Assembly (NCBI GenBank): GCA_965222505.1
Contig: OZ244956.1
Span: 2,480,001-2,544,000, forward strand
Direction of reading: 5' to 3'
Origin: G965222505 sp965222505
GTDB lineage: Bacteria; Bacteroidota; Rhodothermia; Rhodothermales; DATKEJ01
DNA length: 64,000 bases
Position numbers and translations under genes: made by a program. Below are positions 24,874 to 34,460 of this stretch, piece by piece (the first letter of the stretch is position 1; every line of letters starts with the position of its first letter). The notes under the pieces were generated by a model, which had not been told where the DNA came from, searched no databases, and worked only from the letters and a program-made list of their open reading frames with translations.

Positions 24874-26384
24874 AAATAAAAGGGACGGGTGTAGCTTGAG
24901 TAATAACTCCGTTCGGGCAACAAGGAGAAATCGGTCTGCAGATGCCGATTGAGCACGCCCCGGAACAGGTTGGCCGGTGCAGGCGGCGCGGCCGCCGGGG
25001 GCAGGGCGGGGTCTCGTATGGCGTGTAGAATGCCCATCTTGTGCCGGACCTTGACGGAGTCTGCCGCTGTCTCATCCTCCAATGCGCCAGGACCATGATC
25101 CGACTGCAAGACGATGATCCCCTCCGGGTCCTGGGCGATGAGACGGGTGAGCGTCGTACGAAGCTGCGCGTTGACGAACTGAAGCTGCTCGACGTAGCGG
25201 GGATCCGAAGCCCGGTCGTAGGGCGAAGCCAGCAAGAAGGGGCCGTCCGGCGGGTCGAAGGTGCCGTCGGCGCGGAAGATGTAGGGGGGATGGGGAATGA
25301 CCAGGTGGGCAAACACAAACCGCGGCGCGGGGTAGGCCGTCGTCTCCGGAAGGTCGTTGAAGATGCGCAGCACCCGGTCCCGTTGCCACCGGTGGCCGAA
25401 CCGCTTGCGCAGCCGGTTGCCGAAGACACCTGCGATGGGCGTCATGTGGATCAACAAGTCGGAGAGGGCCTGGCCCGTGAACCAGTCATCGCTTTCAATG
25501 ACGGTGTCGGCGGTGTACATCTCGGTCAGGTGATACCCGGTCTGGAAGGCGATGGTGTGGTACCCGTATCCCTTGAGGCGATGCATCAACCGGTTGTGTT
25601 TAATCATCGCAGCGGCCCCCAGCATGGAGGTGGTCACGCCGTCTAGTGACCCGAAGGTCTCGTTGAGGTAGGCCATGTTGAGGGTAGACGCCACAGAGAG
25701 GGCCGTCTGGCTGTAATGGCTGAAGCCGTCCGAGGCGACGGCGAATCCTTGTTCCTCCAAAAAACCGATGAAGTCTGCATTGTCAAACCCGTATCGCTTC
25801 TGCAAAACATCCTGGCGGGCATAGGCATCGACGATGATGTAGTAAATGTTCGGGGCCTCGGCCACGGGTTGGACCGGCGCAGCCAAATCGGCCGGTTCCA
25901 ATAGTGGATTTTGGGCCAGCGTGGGATCTTGCCACTTGAAGTAGATTGCGTTGAACAGCGATAGGCCGACGAGGACGACGGCAAACACATTCACCCCCTG
26001 GTTGAGCGCCTCCAGCGACCTTCGGGTGCGCAGGAGCCCAAACAAGAGCCCGCCGTAGCACACAACGACCACAGGAAAAAGGATCTGGTCCCGTTGCAGC
26101 CACTTGATGCCGAGGTACGCGCCCAGATCGTGGAGGCTGCTGTAGCCGAAGAAGAAGAGCACGGATAGGGAAACCACCAGGGCCGCCTTCCCCGAATCGC
26201 CCAGTAACCAACCCAGGCCGGCCCACGCCACGACCCCCACCACGAGCAAGACCAGGCCCAACCCCAGCACATCGGTCACGTTCAGCAGGTCCGTGTTGCG
26301 AGAGAACAGATAGAGAACCGGGAACAGACTCAGCAGGAGTGGATGCACCAGCCGGGGGCGTGCGGAACCTTCAGTCGGATTCAT
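24843..26384 (-). CDS. Membrane-anchored sulfatase-fold (alkaline-phosphatase superfamily) enzyme
   Basis: 513 residues from ATG 26384; the upstream frame to 26564 looks unreal. About five membrane helices occupy residues 12-170. Then comes an extracytoplasmic alkaline-phosphatase-superfamily domain: a metal ligand in IYYIIVDAYAR, a likely Ser/Thr nucleophile region SQTALSVASTLN, and the metal-binding motif LQSDHGPGALEDE. Layout matches LTA synthase and phosphoglycerol or phosphoethanolamine transferases. It may add a phosphate-linked group to a surface glycan, or be a sulfatase; substrate not predictable. Confidence 0.82.
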   Translation of the reverse strand: MNPTEGSARPRLVHPLLLSLFPVLYLFSRNTDLLNVTDVLGLGLVLLVVGVVAWAGLGWLLGDSGKAALVVSLSVLFFFGYSSLHDLGAYLGIKWLQRDQILFPVVVVCYGGLLFGLLRTRRSLEALNQGVNVFAVVLVGLSLFNAIYFKWQDPTLAQNPLLEPADLAAPVQPVAEAPNIYYIIVDAYARQDVLQKRYGFDNADFIGFLEEQGFAVASDGFSHYSQTALSVASTLNMAYLNETFGSLDGVTTSMLGAAAMIKHNRLMHRLKGYGYHTIAFQTGYHLTEMYTADTVIESDDWFTGQALSDLLIHMTPIAGVFGNRLRKRFGHRWQRDRVLRIFNDLPETTAYPAPRFVFAHLVIPHPPYIFRADGTFDPPDGPFLLASPYDRASDPRYVEQLQFVNAQLRTTLTRLIAQDPEGIIVLQSDHGPGALEDETAADSVKVRHKMGILHAIRDPALPPAAAPPAPANLFRGVLNRHLQTDFSLLPERSYYSSYTRPFYFQDVTALMVP

Positions 26385-26576
26385 GAAGCTGGCCGGGACA
26401 TGTGGTACAGGATACGCGGACGCGGGGCCGAGGCACCGGCCTCGCCCGTCCAACCATACCGCCGCTGCCCGCGTGCGTGCAGGTGCGAAAGCAAACCGGG
26501 CTTGAGGTACGTACTGCGGGGGAGTATATAGGACGAATATAAGGGCTGGATCCCCCTCGTTCAAGACACCTCCTAA

Positions 26577-27509
26577 TCAGACGCGGTCCAGCAACGGATG
26601 GTCCCGGCGGAGGATCGTGCGGACGGCGGCCATATACCCCCGGCGCAGTTCGGCCCCGTTCGGACGAGCCCCCCAGGTCAGCACTACCCGGCCCAGCATC
26701 GACCACCAGAAGGCCGGTTTGCGGAAAGGGTGCCGAACGTTTTTTTCGACAAACCAGTAGCGGTGGACCAATCGGTCATAAGCGTACCGGTACAACTGGT
26801 TTCGACCAATGGGCGATTGATGATGCACCAGCTTCGCCTTCGGCTCAAGAATCAGCTTGCTCGTTTGCCCAATGCGGTAGGACACATCCAGGTCCTCATC
26901 CATCGAATACCCGTCCAGGGCCGGATCACACAACGCCGCTTCAAACGCGCCGCGCCGATAGGCCACGCAGCCACAGAGCCAGGCCACCGCCACGGCCTCG
27001 GCCAACGGCAGCCGATGTGGGTTGGACACCCCGCCCGAGGGCAAGACCCGCCCGACGGTCCCGGCTTCAATCAAAAACAGCCGCTTGACCCCCTGTTTCC
27101 AGGAACGCTGTTTATCGCGGGGGACAACTTCCCCGTCAAGGAGTACCGTCGGACCCACCCCGCCCACATCCGGATGCTGTTCAAGCGTATCTGCCAACGT
27201 AGCAAAATACCCGGGGTGCAGGGTCACATCGTCGTCCAGAAAATATACAACTTCGGCCGGCGGCGGCAGGTGTTTCAGGGCATAGTTCCGCTGCCGGGCC
27301 AGGGAGGGCCGGGCCGGATAGGCCGCATACACGGCATCGTGCGCATCGGCAAGGGCCTCAATGGCCGGTTGCTGCTCGGGATCACTCCCGTCGATGACCA
27401 GAATGCCCAACGCGAACGGGGCCGCCTGGGCACGAATGCTCCGGAGGGTTTGGGCCAGATCGTCTTCCCGATTACGGGTACAGATCACAGCCCAATGGTG
27501 AATGATCAA
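26577..27509 (-). CDS. Family 2 glycosyltransferase
   Basis: 310-residue GT-A fold enzyme. It begins AVICTRNREDDLAQTLRSIR, then has LARQRNYALKH and the acidic metal-binding motif VVYFLDDDVTLHPGY (DDD). Later comes DGYSMDEDLDVSYRIGQ, with the ED pair often seen in inverting GT2 enzymes. The start is uncertain: TTG 27509 lies inside a heptad array (27493-27520), and GTG 27488 is an alternative that shortens the protein by seven residues. The gene is 192 bp downstream of no minus-strand gene, so it likely has its own promoter. Its role is addition of a sugar to the surface glycan. Confidence 0.9.
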   Translation of the reverse strand: MIIHHWAVICTRNREDDLAQTLRSIRAQAAPFALGILVIDGSDPEQQPAIEALADAHDAVYAAYPARPSLARQRNYALKHLPPPAEVVYFLDDDVTLHPGYFATLADTLEQHPDVGGVGPTVLLDGEVVPRDKQRSWKQGVKRLFLIEAGTVGRVLPSGGVSNPHRLPLAEAVAVAWLCGCVAYRRGAFEAALCDPALDGYSMDEDLDVSYRIGQTSKLILEPKAKLVHHQSPIGRNQLYRYAYDRLVHRYWFVEKNVRHPFRKPAFWWSMLGRVVLTWGARPNGAELRRGYMAAVRTILRRDHPLLDRV

Positions 27510-27520
27510 TGGTCAATTAC
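27493..27520. repeat. Heptanucleotide array over the glycosyltransferase start
   Basis: Four in-phase heptads on the plus strand: CAATGGT, GAATGAT, CAATGGT, CAATTAC. They belong to the TTGACAA/TTGACCA family read on the other strand. The array straddles the putative TTG start of the glycosyltransferase. Confidence 0.6.
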
Positions 27521-27524
27521 TTCG

Positions 27525-27784
27525 TGAGTCGCCTTCGGCTCGTTTGTCAATTTTTTAAGACCGGCATATTTATCGGCATGATCGGAGTAAATTACGGCAA
27601 ATCCTAAAACTCGACCTGAGCCGGTGGGCCGTCTCGGACCGTAGCGAAGAGAAGCGATCAGAAAAATTTCCTGTTTGAGCCGCATAGCGGCGAGTTTTGA
27701 AATTTTTCCGCGTACCGGAGTGAAGGTCAGGCCCAGCGGGCCCAGTCTTGACTTTTGGTTCTTTTTGTCAAGAAAAAGAACGAA
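27525..27784. repeat. Probable dispersed intergenic repeat ending in a hairpin at a start codon
   Basis: This gap has no gene. It contains an AT-rich inverted pair (AAAAATTTC near 27661 and GAAATTTTT near 27698) around a GC-rich core with GCCGCATAGCGGC. It ends with a 9-bp hairpin GTTCTTTTT (27758-27766) / AAAAAGAAC (27773-27781), loop GTCAAG, three bases before the sulfotransferase ATG at 27785. The style matches dispersed repeats I recall from Bacteroidota genomes; copy number cannot be checked here. Confidence 0.5.
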
Positions 27785-28696
27785 ATGCCATTACCCAATT
27801 TTCTTCTGATCGGGGCGGCGAAGGCGGGGACGACGTCGTTGTACCACTACCTGGGGCAGCACCCGGAGGTGTACATGAGTCCGGCCAAGGAGCCGAACTT
27901 TCTGGCGTTTGCCCCCGGCGAGACAGCCCGGTATACAGGCCCCCAAGATGCCGAACGGCTGAACAGGCCGCACACCATCGACCAGGCAGCCTATGAACGG
28001 CTGTTCGATGGGGTGACCACCGAACGGGCCATCGGCGAGGCCTCCCACTGGTACCTGTACCACCCCGGCGCCCCGGCACGCATCCGGCAGTTCATCCCCG
28101 AGGCCAAACTGGTGGCCGTACTGCGTAATCCCGTGGACCGGGCCTACTCAACATACCTCCACCTGCGCCGCACGGATCAGGAAATGTTGCCCACATTTAA
28201 GGAAGCCCTTGATGCCGAAGCCGGACGCATTACGGAGGGCTGGGCCTGGGGGCATTACGTCCGGCGCGGGTTCTACCACGCGCAGCTCCAACGGGTGTAC
28301 GCTGCGTTTCCCGAAGATCAGGTGCGCGTTTACCTGTTCGACGACCTGACGGCGGATCCCCTCGGCCTCGTGCAGGACATCTATCGTTTCCTCGGCGTAG
28401 ACCCCACCTTTACCCCCGATCTCTCGCTCCGCTTTCTGAAGTCCGGCATCCCCCAATACCCATGGATCGAACGGCTTTTGAGTGCACGGTCTCCGCTTAA
28501 AACGGCATTGCGCAAGATCCTCCCCCGGCAAGCCTATCGGTACAAACAAACCCTGCAAAACCGGAACCTGATCCGCGAGCCAATGCCTGCCGAGGTGCGC
28601 CACCAGCTCCAAGCCACCTTTCGGGAAGACATCCTGCACCTCCAGGACCTGCTGGACCGCGACCTCTCCGGCTGGCTGGCCGATACTTCGCACTAA
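27785..28696 (+). CDS. Sulfotransferase (PAPS-dependent, heparan-sulfate type fold)
   Basis: 303 residues from ATG 27785; the frame extends to a TTG at 27755 within a hairpin. The 5'-phosphosulfate loop is FLLIGAAKAGTTSLYHYL, with the Lys-Ala-Gly-Thr-Thr core. The 3'-phosphate motif is LVAVLRNPVDRAYSTYLH (Arg, Ser). Both are classical for PAPS-dependent carbohydrate sulfotransferases. Together with the deacetylase it suggests a sulfated or otherwise anionic surface glycan. It is soluble, so it would act in the cytoplasm before export by the flippase. Confidence 0.92.
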   Translation: MPLPNFLLIGAAKAGTTSLYHYLGQHPEVYMSPAKEPNFLAFAPGETARYTGPQDAERLNRPHTIDQAAYERLFDGVTTERAIGEASHWYLYHPGAPARIRQFIPEAKLVAVLRNPVDRAYSTYLHLRRTDQEMLPTFKEALDAEAGRITEGWAWGHYVRRGFYHAQLQRVYAAFPEDQVRVYLFDDLTADPLGLVQDIYRFLGVDPTFTPDLSLRFLKSGIPQYPWIERLLSARSPLKTALRKILPRQAYRYKQTLQNRNLIREPMPAEVRHQLQATFREDILHLQDLLDRDLSGWLADTSH

Positions 28697-28749
28697 ATCC
28701 GGAGCCTCCTGGAAACCCAAATGCACAACAGGTGTGTATTACGCCCTGT

Positions 28750-30183
28750 ATGCGATTTGCCCCGCTTTATATTGTCCTGGGTCTCCTGGTCGGAGGGTGT
28801 GAGGCGGGTTGCCGGGATACCCTGGTGGCCCCACAAGCACCGGCGCGTATGGCTGCACAGCCGCAGCCGGTACGCGTACCCTCGACCATCTACATGCCCA
28901 TCCAGATCCCGATTGCCCAGGTCACGGACGTGGTTAACGAGGTCGTTCCCCGAACGCTCTATCAAGGACGAGACCATAAGCTGCGCAAGGGTATCCTGAC
29001 GGTCCGGCTCGATCTGGACATCCGGCGCAACGGCACCATTCGCATGGAACCCTCGGATGATGCCTTGATCACCCATATCCCCCTTCGGGCTGAAGGTGTA
29101 CTCAAAAACCTCGGCACCGACCGCGATTTCTCGATGGCCTTCACGGTGCACGCCCGGTCCGATATCCACCTGAATGCCGGATGGGAATTCATCTCCAAAA
29201 CCCGGAGCAGCTTCACCTGGCGGGAAGAACCCCGGATTCAGGTATTCGGCATCAAGTTTAGCATTGCCAGGGTAGCCGGGGAGGCCCTCACCCAAAAACT
29301 GGCGGAACTCGGCCCCCAAATCGACGAGAAGCTGCGTACTTCGATCAAAACGCAGGACTTGGCGGTGCGGCTCTGGAACGACATCAATCAACCCATCGTG
29401 GTCTCCCAGGACCCCCCGGCCTGGCTGGATGTAGAACCCCTGTCCTTCCATTTCAGCCCGATGCAAACCCAGACCGATACCGTTGTGTTCGGCCTGCGAA
29501 CGGTAACATTTATCGAAATGGTGATGGACCGTGCCCCGGCAGAAGCCAGCCCAGACCCCATGCCCCCACTACAAGCCGGTATTGACTCGACGAATAGTTT
29601 TAACATCGACTTGGCCGTGTCCGTCCCGTTTTCCTCAGCCGAGGAAATCCTGTCTGCCGCCCTTGCCGACAAGGCCTTTACCGTCAAGGACCGGGTGAAG
29701 GTGCGCATCAAGGATTTTGAGGTGTATGCCAGTGGTCCATCACTGGTGGCCGGGATCGACTTTACGGCAGATATACCGGGGCGTGTGGATGTGGACGGCA
29801 AGTTTTTCCTGAAAGGCATTCCTGTATACGAGGACTCCACCCGAACCATACGCATCGACTCGTTGCAATACGATGTCGATTCCCGCAACCGCCTCGCCGA
29901 AGTGGCGGCGTGGATGTTGCATGACCGGTTCATCGAAACCATTCAGGAACGGCTGGTGCTGCCGGTCGGGGATGAAATCGAACTGGCCCGTGCGCGATTG
30001 GAGGAGGCCCTGGACCGCCAGCCCGTAGGTACTTATGTCATGATCGACGGTACGGTTGAACGCCTGGCCCCGGGGCGGCTATACCTGTCTGATGAGGCCA
30101 TACACGTCAAGGTATCGGCTGGAGGACAGATTGACCTGGCCGTTCAATCACTTCCTGATGTCAACCCAAAAGCCCCGTCTTGA
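28750..30183 (+). CDS. DUF4403 family lipoprotein
   Basis: 477 residues from ATG 28750, with a lipoprotein signal peptide (LYIVLGLLVGGCEAGC; lipobox LVGGC). The mature protein matches DUF4403, an uncharacterised Bacteroidota and Proteobacteria family: STIYMPIQIPIAQVTDVVNE, LTQKLAELGPQIDEKLRTS, WLDVEPLSFHFSP. Repeated beta-strand-rich domains resemble lipid-binding TULIP-like proteins, so a role in envelope lipid handling is possible but unproven. It starts 53 bp after the sulfotransferase. Confidence 0.85.
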   Translation: MRFAPLYIVLGLLVGGCEAGCRDTLVAPQAPARMAAQPQPVRVPSTIYMPIQIPIAQVTDVVNEVVPRTLYQGRDHKLRKGILTVRLDLDIRRNGTIRMEPSDDALITHIPLRAEGVLKNLGTDRDFSMAFTVHARSDIHLNAGWEFISKTRSSFTWREEPRIQVFGIKFSIARVAGEALTQKLAELGPQIDEKLRTSIKTQDLAVRLWNDINQPIVVSQDPPAWLDVEPLSFHFSPMQTQTDTVVFGLRTVTFIEMVMDRAPAEASPDPMPPLQAGIDSTNSFNIDLAVSVPFSSAEEILSAALADKAFTVKDRVKVRIKDFEVYASGPSLVAGIDFTADIPGRVDVDGKFFLKGIPVYEDSTRTIRIDSLQYDVDSRNRLAEVAAWMLHDRFIETIQERLVLPVGDEIELARARLEEALDRQPVGTYVMIDGTVERLAPGRLYLSDEAIHVKVSAGGQIDLAVQSLPDVNPKAPS

Positions 30184-30403
30184 GCAGGGTGTTCTTTGGG
30201 ATAAATTCTCGACCTCAGGCTGACGGTTTTGTTGAGAATACCCCTAAATTGGCGGCATGTCAGCCAACCCGTCGCAAGGGGCCATAATCCCGTCCCCGCC
30301 CACCCGAATAAATGCGTTTCGCTACCGCGTGTATTGCGCGTAAACCAATACCAATCCTGCCCTTGTAACCTCATACCCTGTTTTTCTACCAAACACCCCG
30401 CAG

Positions 30404-32584
30404 ATGCTCCAAGTCCTGCAACACATAAAGACCAAAGCCCTCAACCTGGAAACCGTCCCGCTTCCAGCATTGCTCCCCGGCACCGTGCGCATTCGTACCG
30501 CAGCCTCCCTCATCAGTGCTGGTACCGAACGCATGATGATCGACCTAGCCCAGAAAAGCCTGGTCGGTAAGGCCAAGGCCCGGCCAGACCTGGTGAGGCA
30601 AGTGGTCAACAAGGCCCGGAAAGACGGATTGCTCAACACCTTCAACGCGGTGATCTCCAAAATGGAGCGCCCCATGCCCCTCGGCTACAGCGCCGCCGGC
30701 ATCATCGAAGCCGTTGGTGAAGGGGTCACACGCTTTAAGGTGGGCGATCGGGTAGCCGTGGCCGGCGCAGGCTACGCCAACCACGCCGAGGTAAACACCG
30801 TGCCGACGAATCTGGTGGCCCATTTGCCGGAAGGCGTATCTTTTGAAGAAGCCGCTTACACCACGGTTGCTGCCATTGCCCTGCAGGGCGTCCGCATTGC
30901 CGCCCCCCGGCTGGGTGAATATGTGGTCGTCAGCGGCCTGGGCCTGATCGGGCTGATTACGGTTCAATTGCTCAAGGCGAACGGCTGTCAGGTTCTCGGA
31001 CTGGATCTGGACCCCGAGAAAATTGACCTGGCGCTGAAATTGGGCATGGATGAGGGGGCACACGTCGGCACCCACGATGCTGTCTCTGCAGTAGAACGCT
31101 TCACGGGTGGGCGGCTGGCCGACCATACCCTGATTACGGCATCAACCAAAAGCAACCAGCCGATTGAACTGACCGCCGAAATCACGCGCGCCAAGGGCAA
31201 GGTGACGATTGTAGGGGCTGTGGGCATGGACATCCCCCGCAACGCCTACTACCAAAAGGAACTCAGCGTCCACTTCTCTATGTCGTACGGGCCGGGCCGG
31301 TATGACCCCTCTTATGAAGAAGGCGGCATCGACTATCCGTACGATTATGTGCGGTGGACGGAGCAACGCAACATGAAAGCCGTGCTGCACCTGATGCAGC
31401 AGGGCCAACTGGATGTGCGCACCCTCACGACGCATACCTTCCCGATTGCCGATGCCCTGGATGCTTATGAGCTGGTCCAGCATGGTACAGAACCGCACAT
31501 CGGTATTGTGTTGCGCTACGACACCGAGAAAACGCATGAGCCCATTCTCCGGGTAGCCCCTGCAGCCACGCATACCGGCACCGAAGACCTTCGGATTGGT
31601 TTTGTGGGAGCCGGTAACTATGCAGCGGCGATGTTGCTTCCGCATTTGCAAAAGCATAAGCATGCCACGCTTAACGGCCTCGTCACGGCCACCGGCCTGA
31701 ATGCCCGGCAAAAAGCCGACAAATTCGGGTTCAGCTATTGCACCACAGACCTGAATGCCCTGCTGGAAGATGCCGACCTGGATGCCGTGTTCATCGCCAC
31801 CCGGCACAGTACCCACGCTGATTTTACCATCCGCGCCCTGAACGCGGGCAAACACGTGTTTGTCGAAAAACCCCTGGCGGTGAATGAAACCCAACTGGAG
31901 GACGTAGTTACAGCCTATCAGGCCGCCAATGCAACACGGCCGACAGGTTTGATGGTAGGCCTGAACCGGCGGTTTGCACCCATGGTCCAGACCCTCAAGG
32001 CGGCCTTTAGTGCCGAAACGCCGCTACAGATGACCTACCGGGTCAACAGCGGCCACATCCCTACCTCAAGTTGGCTCCACGAAGCCGACGAAGGCGGAGG
32101 CATGTTGATCGGCGAAATGTGCCACTTTATCGACTTGATGATGTACGTGTCCGGAAGTGCGCCTACCCAGGTTTACGCCCAAGCGATGCAGCTTAACAAC
32201 GTAGCCATGGCCGACCATGATAACCTGAGCATCGTGGTGACGTTTGAGAATGGATCCGTCGGCACATTATGCTACAATACTGTGGGAGACAAAGCCGCCC
32301 CCAAGGAACGCCTCGAAGTTTACGGCGGAGGCAACGTGGCCACTCTAGATGATTTCCGCGTACTGGAAGTCATGCGGCAAAGCAAACGCAGCCGAACCAA
32401 ACAAGCAAACCAGGACAAGGGCCAATCTGCCGAGATGCATCAGACGGTCGAAACCTTTCGCACCACCGGGACCAGTCCAATTCCCTTCGAGGACCTGTAT
32501 GTTGTGATGCAAGCAATCTTCGCAGCCCAGCGCTCGATCCGATCCGGCAACGTCGAACAGATTACCACCCCCCCGACCCCCTAA
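30404..32584 (+). CDS. Bi-domain oxidoreductase (Zn-ADH-like + Gfo/Idh/MocA)
   Basis: 726 residues. Residues 1-375 are a medium-chain dehydrogenase: substrate-binding part PMPLGYSAAGIIEAVGEGV and Rossmann motif VVVSGLGLIGLITVQLLKA. The catalytic zinc ligand motif GHE is replaced by GYS, so it may not bind zinc. Residues 395-726 are a Gfo/Idh/MocA oxidoreductase: RIGFVGAGNYAAAMLLPHL and the EKP motif in GKHVFVEKPLAV. This fusion typically occurs in polysaccharide clusters and is thought to act on nucleotide sugars; the exact reaction is unknown. The 220 bp before it (30184-30403) show nothing recognisable. Confidence 0.9.
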   Translation: MLQVLQHIKTKALNLETVPLPALLPGTVRIRTAASLISAGTERMMIDLAQKSLVGKAKARPDLVRQVVNKARKDGLLNTFNAVISKMERPMPLGYSAAGIIEAVGEGVTRFKVGDRVAVAGAGYANHAEVNTVPTNLVAHLPEGVSFEEAAYTTVAAIALQGVRIAAPRLGEYVVVSGLGLIGLITVQLLKANGCQVLGLDLDPEKIDLALKLGMDEGAHVGTHDAVSAVERFTGGRLADHTLITASTKSNQPIELTAEITRAKGKVTIVGAVGMDIPRNAYYQKELSVHFSMSYGPGRYDPSYEEGGIDYPYDYVRWTEQRNMKAVLHLMQQGQLDVRTLTTHTFPIADALDAYELVQHGTEPHIGIVLRYDTEKTHEPILRVAPAATHTGTEDLRIGFVGAGNYAAAMLLPHLQKHKHATLNGLVTATGLNARQKADKFGFSYCTTDLNALLEDADLDAVFIATRHSTHADFTIRALNAGKHVFVEKPLAVNETQLEDVVTAYQAANATRPTGLMVGLNRRFAPMVQTLKAAFSAETPLQMTYRVNSGHIPTSSWLHEADEGGGMLIGEMCHFIDLMMYVSGSAPTQVYAQAMQLNNVAMADHDNLSIVVTFENGSVGTLCYNTVGDKAAPKERLEVYGGGNVATLDDFRVLEVMRQSKRSRTKQANQDKGQSAEMHQTVETFRTTGTSPIPFEDLYVVMQAIFAAQRSIRSGNVEQITTPPTP

Positions 32585-32608
32585 CCACCACGCAGCACCT
32601 TTTACACC

Positions 32609-33331
32609 ATGAGCAAACTTACACAATGGATGGATCGGACCCTCTATCCGGACTATCGTGCCGGATGGGACCACCTGATGTTTCGGGAGAAGATCATTGA
32701 GGTCCTTACCCCGGATGCCGTCTTACTCGACATGGGGGCTGGAGCAGGCATAGTAAAGGAACTGGATTTCCGAGGCCACTGTGCAACCATTCACGGCGTA
32801 GACCCGGATGAACGGGTAAAGGAGAACCCCTTTATAGACGAGGGGCGCGTTGGGTTCGGAGAGCAAATCCCCTATCCAGACAACAGCCATGATGTGGTCA
32901 TCTCCAGTAATGTTTGGGAGCACCTGGAACAACCTGAAGCCGTTCTGAAAGAGGTGGCACGGGTCCTCAAACCCGGCGGGCTGTACCTCTCCAAGACCCC
33001 GAATAAAACCCACTACATGCCCCTGATTGCCCGGCTGACACCCCACAGCTTTCATGAATACATCAACGAAAAACGAGGCCGTGCGGCTGAAGATACCTTC
33101 CCAACTGTATACAAGATTAACACCAGGCGAGACGTAAAACGCATCGCCGAAAAAGCTGGCTTCCGCGTTCAGACCATCCATATGGTGGAAGGCCGATCCG
33201 AATACCTCCGCCTCTGGGCACCCCTTTACTTTGGAGCCTGGCTCTATGACCAGGCCGTCACCAAAATTCCGTTCCTCGCCGGGTTCCGCGTCTTTATGAT
33301 TGTCGTCCTGGAAAAAAAGAGCGAAGCCTGA
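32609..33331 (+). CDS. Class I SAM-dependent methyltransferase
   Basis: 240 residues. Motif I is VLLDMGAGAGIVKEL, an acidic residue occurs in IHGVDPDERV, and DVVISSNVWEHLEQPEAVLK is motif II/III of the Methyltransf_11/UbiE-like fold. LKPGGLYLSKTPN is the post-motif. A C-terminal hydrophobic stretch (FLAGFRVFMIVVLE) suggests membrane association. It lies between the oxidoreductase (24 bp) and wecB (6 bp), so it probably methylates a glycan or its precursor. Confidence 0.9.
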   Translation: MSKLTQWMDRTLYPDYRAGWDHLMFREKIIEVLTPDAVLLDMGAGAGIVKELDFRGHCATIHGVDPDERVKENPFIDEGRVGFGEQIPYPDNSHDVVISSNVWEHLEQPEAVLKEVARVLKPGGLYLSKTPNKTHYMPLIARLTPHSFHEYINEKRGRAAEDTFPTVYKINTRRDVKRIAEKAGFRVQTIHMVEGRSEYLRLWAPLYFGAWLYDQAVTKIPFLAGFRVFMIVVLEKKSEA

Positions 33332-33337
33332 TTCCTC

Positions 33338-34429
33338 ATGCACTTTATTCACGTCGTCGGGGCACGCCCCAATTTTATGAAAGCGGCCCCAGTAATGGCT
33401 GCGTTCGCCCAACGCCCGAACTGGCGTCAATCCCTCGTCCATACCGGCCAGCATTACGACCGAAACATGTCCGAGGTTTTCTTTGGTGAGTTGGGCCTCC
33501 CCAAACCAGACATTAACCTGGAGGTCGGCTCCGGCTCCCACGCCGGGCAAACCGCCGAGGTCATGAAACGCTTCGAAGCCTATGTGCTGGAAGCCAAACC
33601 GGACTGGGTCCTCGTCTATGGAGATGTCAACTCTACAGTAGCCGTCTCGCTGGTGTGTGCCAAACTGCACATCCCGGTCGCCCACGTTGAGGCGGGCCTC
33701 CGGTCCTTCGACCGGCGCATGCCCGAAGAAATTAACCGCCTCGTCACGGATTCCATCGCGAATCTGCTGCTCACCCCGTCCATTGACGGCAATGAACACC
33801 TCGCCCATGAAGGGGTTGCCGAGGAACAGGCCCACCTCGTCGGCAATGTGATGATCGATACGCTGGTGCGCCTCAAACCCAAAGCGGAAGAACGCTGGCC
33901 GAAACTAAGTATCAACTGGGGCCTCGCCGATCAGGGCTACAGCCTGATTACCCTGCACCGCCCCTCCAATGTGGACGATCCCGAATACCTGCCCCAACTG
34001 ATGGCCGTCCTGGCCGACCTCTCCACCCAACTCCCGGCCCTCTTCCCGGTACACCCGCGGACCCGGCAACGGCTGGCTGCCCTCAACATTGCCGTGCCGG
34101 ATACGCTCCGCCTCATCGACCCGGTCGGCTATCTGGATTTTCTGGCGCTACAGGCCCATGCCCGGCTCGTTATCACAGACTCCGGCGGGGTGCAAGAAGA
34201 AACGACCTATCTGGGCGTACCCTGCTTCACGATGCGGGAAAACACCGAACGCCCGGTCACGGTCGATGTGGGCACCAATATCCTCCTTGGCCGAGACCTG
34301 GACGGTTTACGCACAGGCATCCAGGCCGTTCTGACGGGCCATGCCAAACAAGGCGGCATCCCGAAATACTGGGACGGCCAAGCCGGTGAACGCATCGCCC
34401 AGGTGTTTGAAAACATCATGGCCCCGTAA
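33338..34429 (+). CDS. wecB: UDP-N-acetylglucosamine 2-epimerase (non-hydrolysing)
   Basis: Interconverts UDP-GlcNAc and UDP-ManNAc for surface polysaccharides. 363 residues with the family hallmarks: VVGARPNFMKAAPVMAAF at the N-terminus, HTGQHYDRNMSEVFF, VAHVEAGLRSFDRRMPEE (Glu and Asp-Arg region), LITLHRPSNVDDPE, and TDSGGVQEETTYLGVPC, which binds UDP. Six bp separate it from the methyltransferase. It closes the glycan cluster. Confidence 0.95.
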   Translation: MHFIHVVGARPNFMKAAPVMAAFAQRPNWRQSLVHTGQHYDRNMSEVFFGELGLPKPDINLEVGSGSHAGQTAEVMKRFEAYVLEAKPDWVLVYGDVNSTVAVSLVCAKLHIPVAHVEAGLRSFDRRMPEEINRLVTDSIANLLLTPSIDGNEHLAHEGVAEEQAHLVGNVMIDTLVRLKPKAEERWPKLSINWGLADQGYSLITLHRPSNVDDPEYLPQLMAVLADLSTQLPALFPVHPRTRQRLAALNIAVPDTLRLIDPVGYLDFLALQAHARLVITDSGGVQEETTYLGVPCFTMRENTERPVTVDVGTNILLGRDLDGLRTGIQAVLTGHAKQGGIPKYWDGQAGERIAQVFENIMAP

Positions 34430-34460
34430 CTACGTCACCCCCCCACATGTCCAGTTTACC

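Noticed and set aside
24843..26564. Longer start for the sulfatase-fold protein
   Set aside because: The first 60 residues are arginine- and proline-rich without features, and ATG 26384 leads directly into the membrane helices.
26598..27527. 309-codon plus-strand frame
   Set aside because: Antisense shadow of the family 2 glycosyltransferase.
32723..33835. 370-codon minus-strand frame
   Set aside because: It overlaps the methyltransferase and wecB genes on the other strand and has no recognisable domain.
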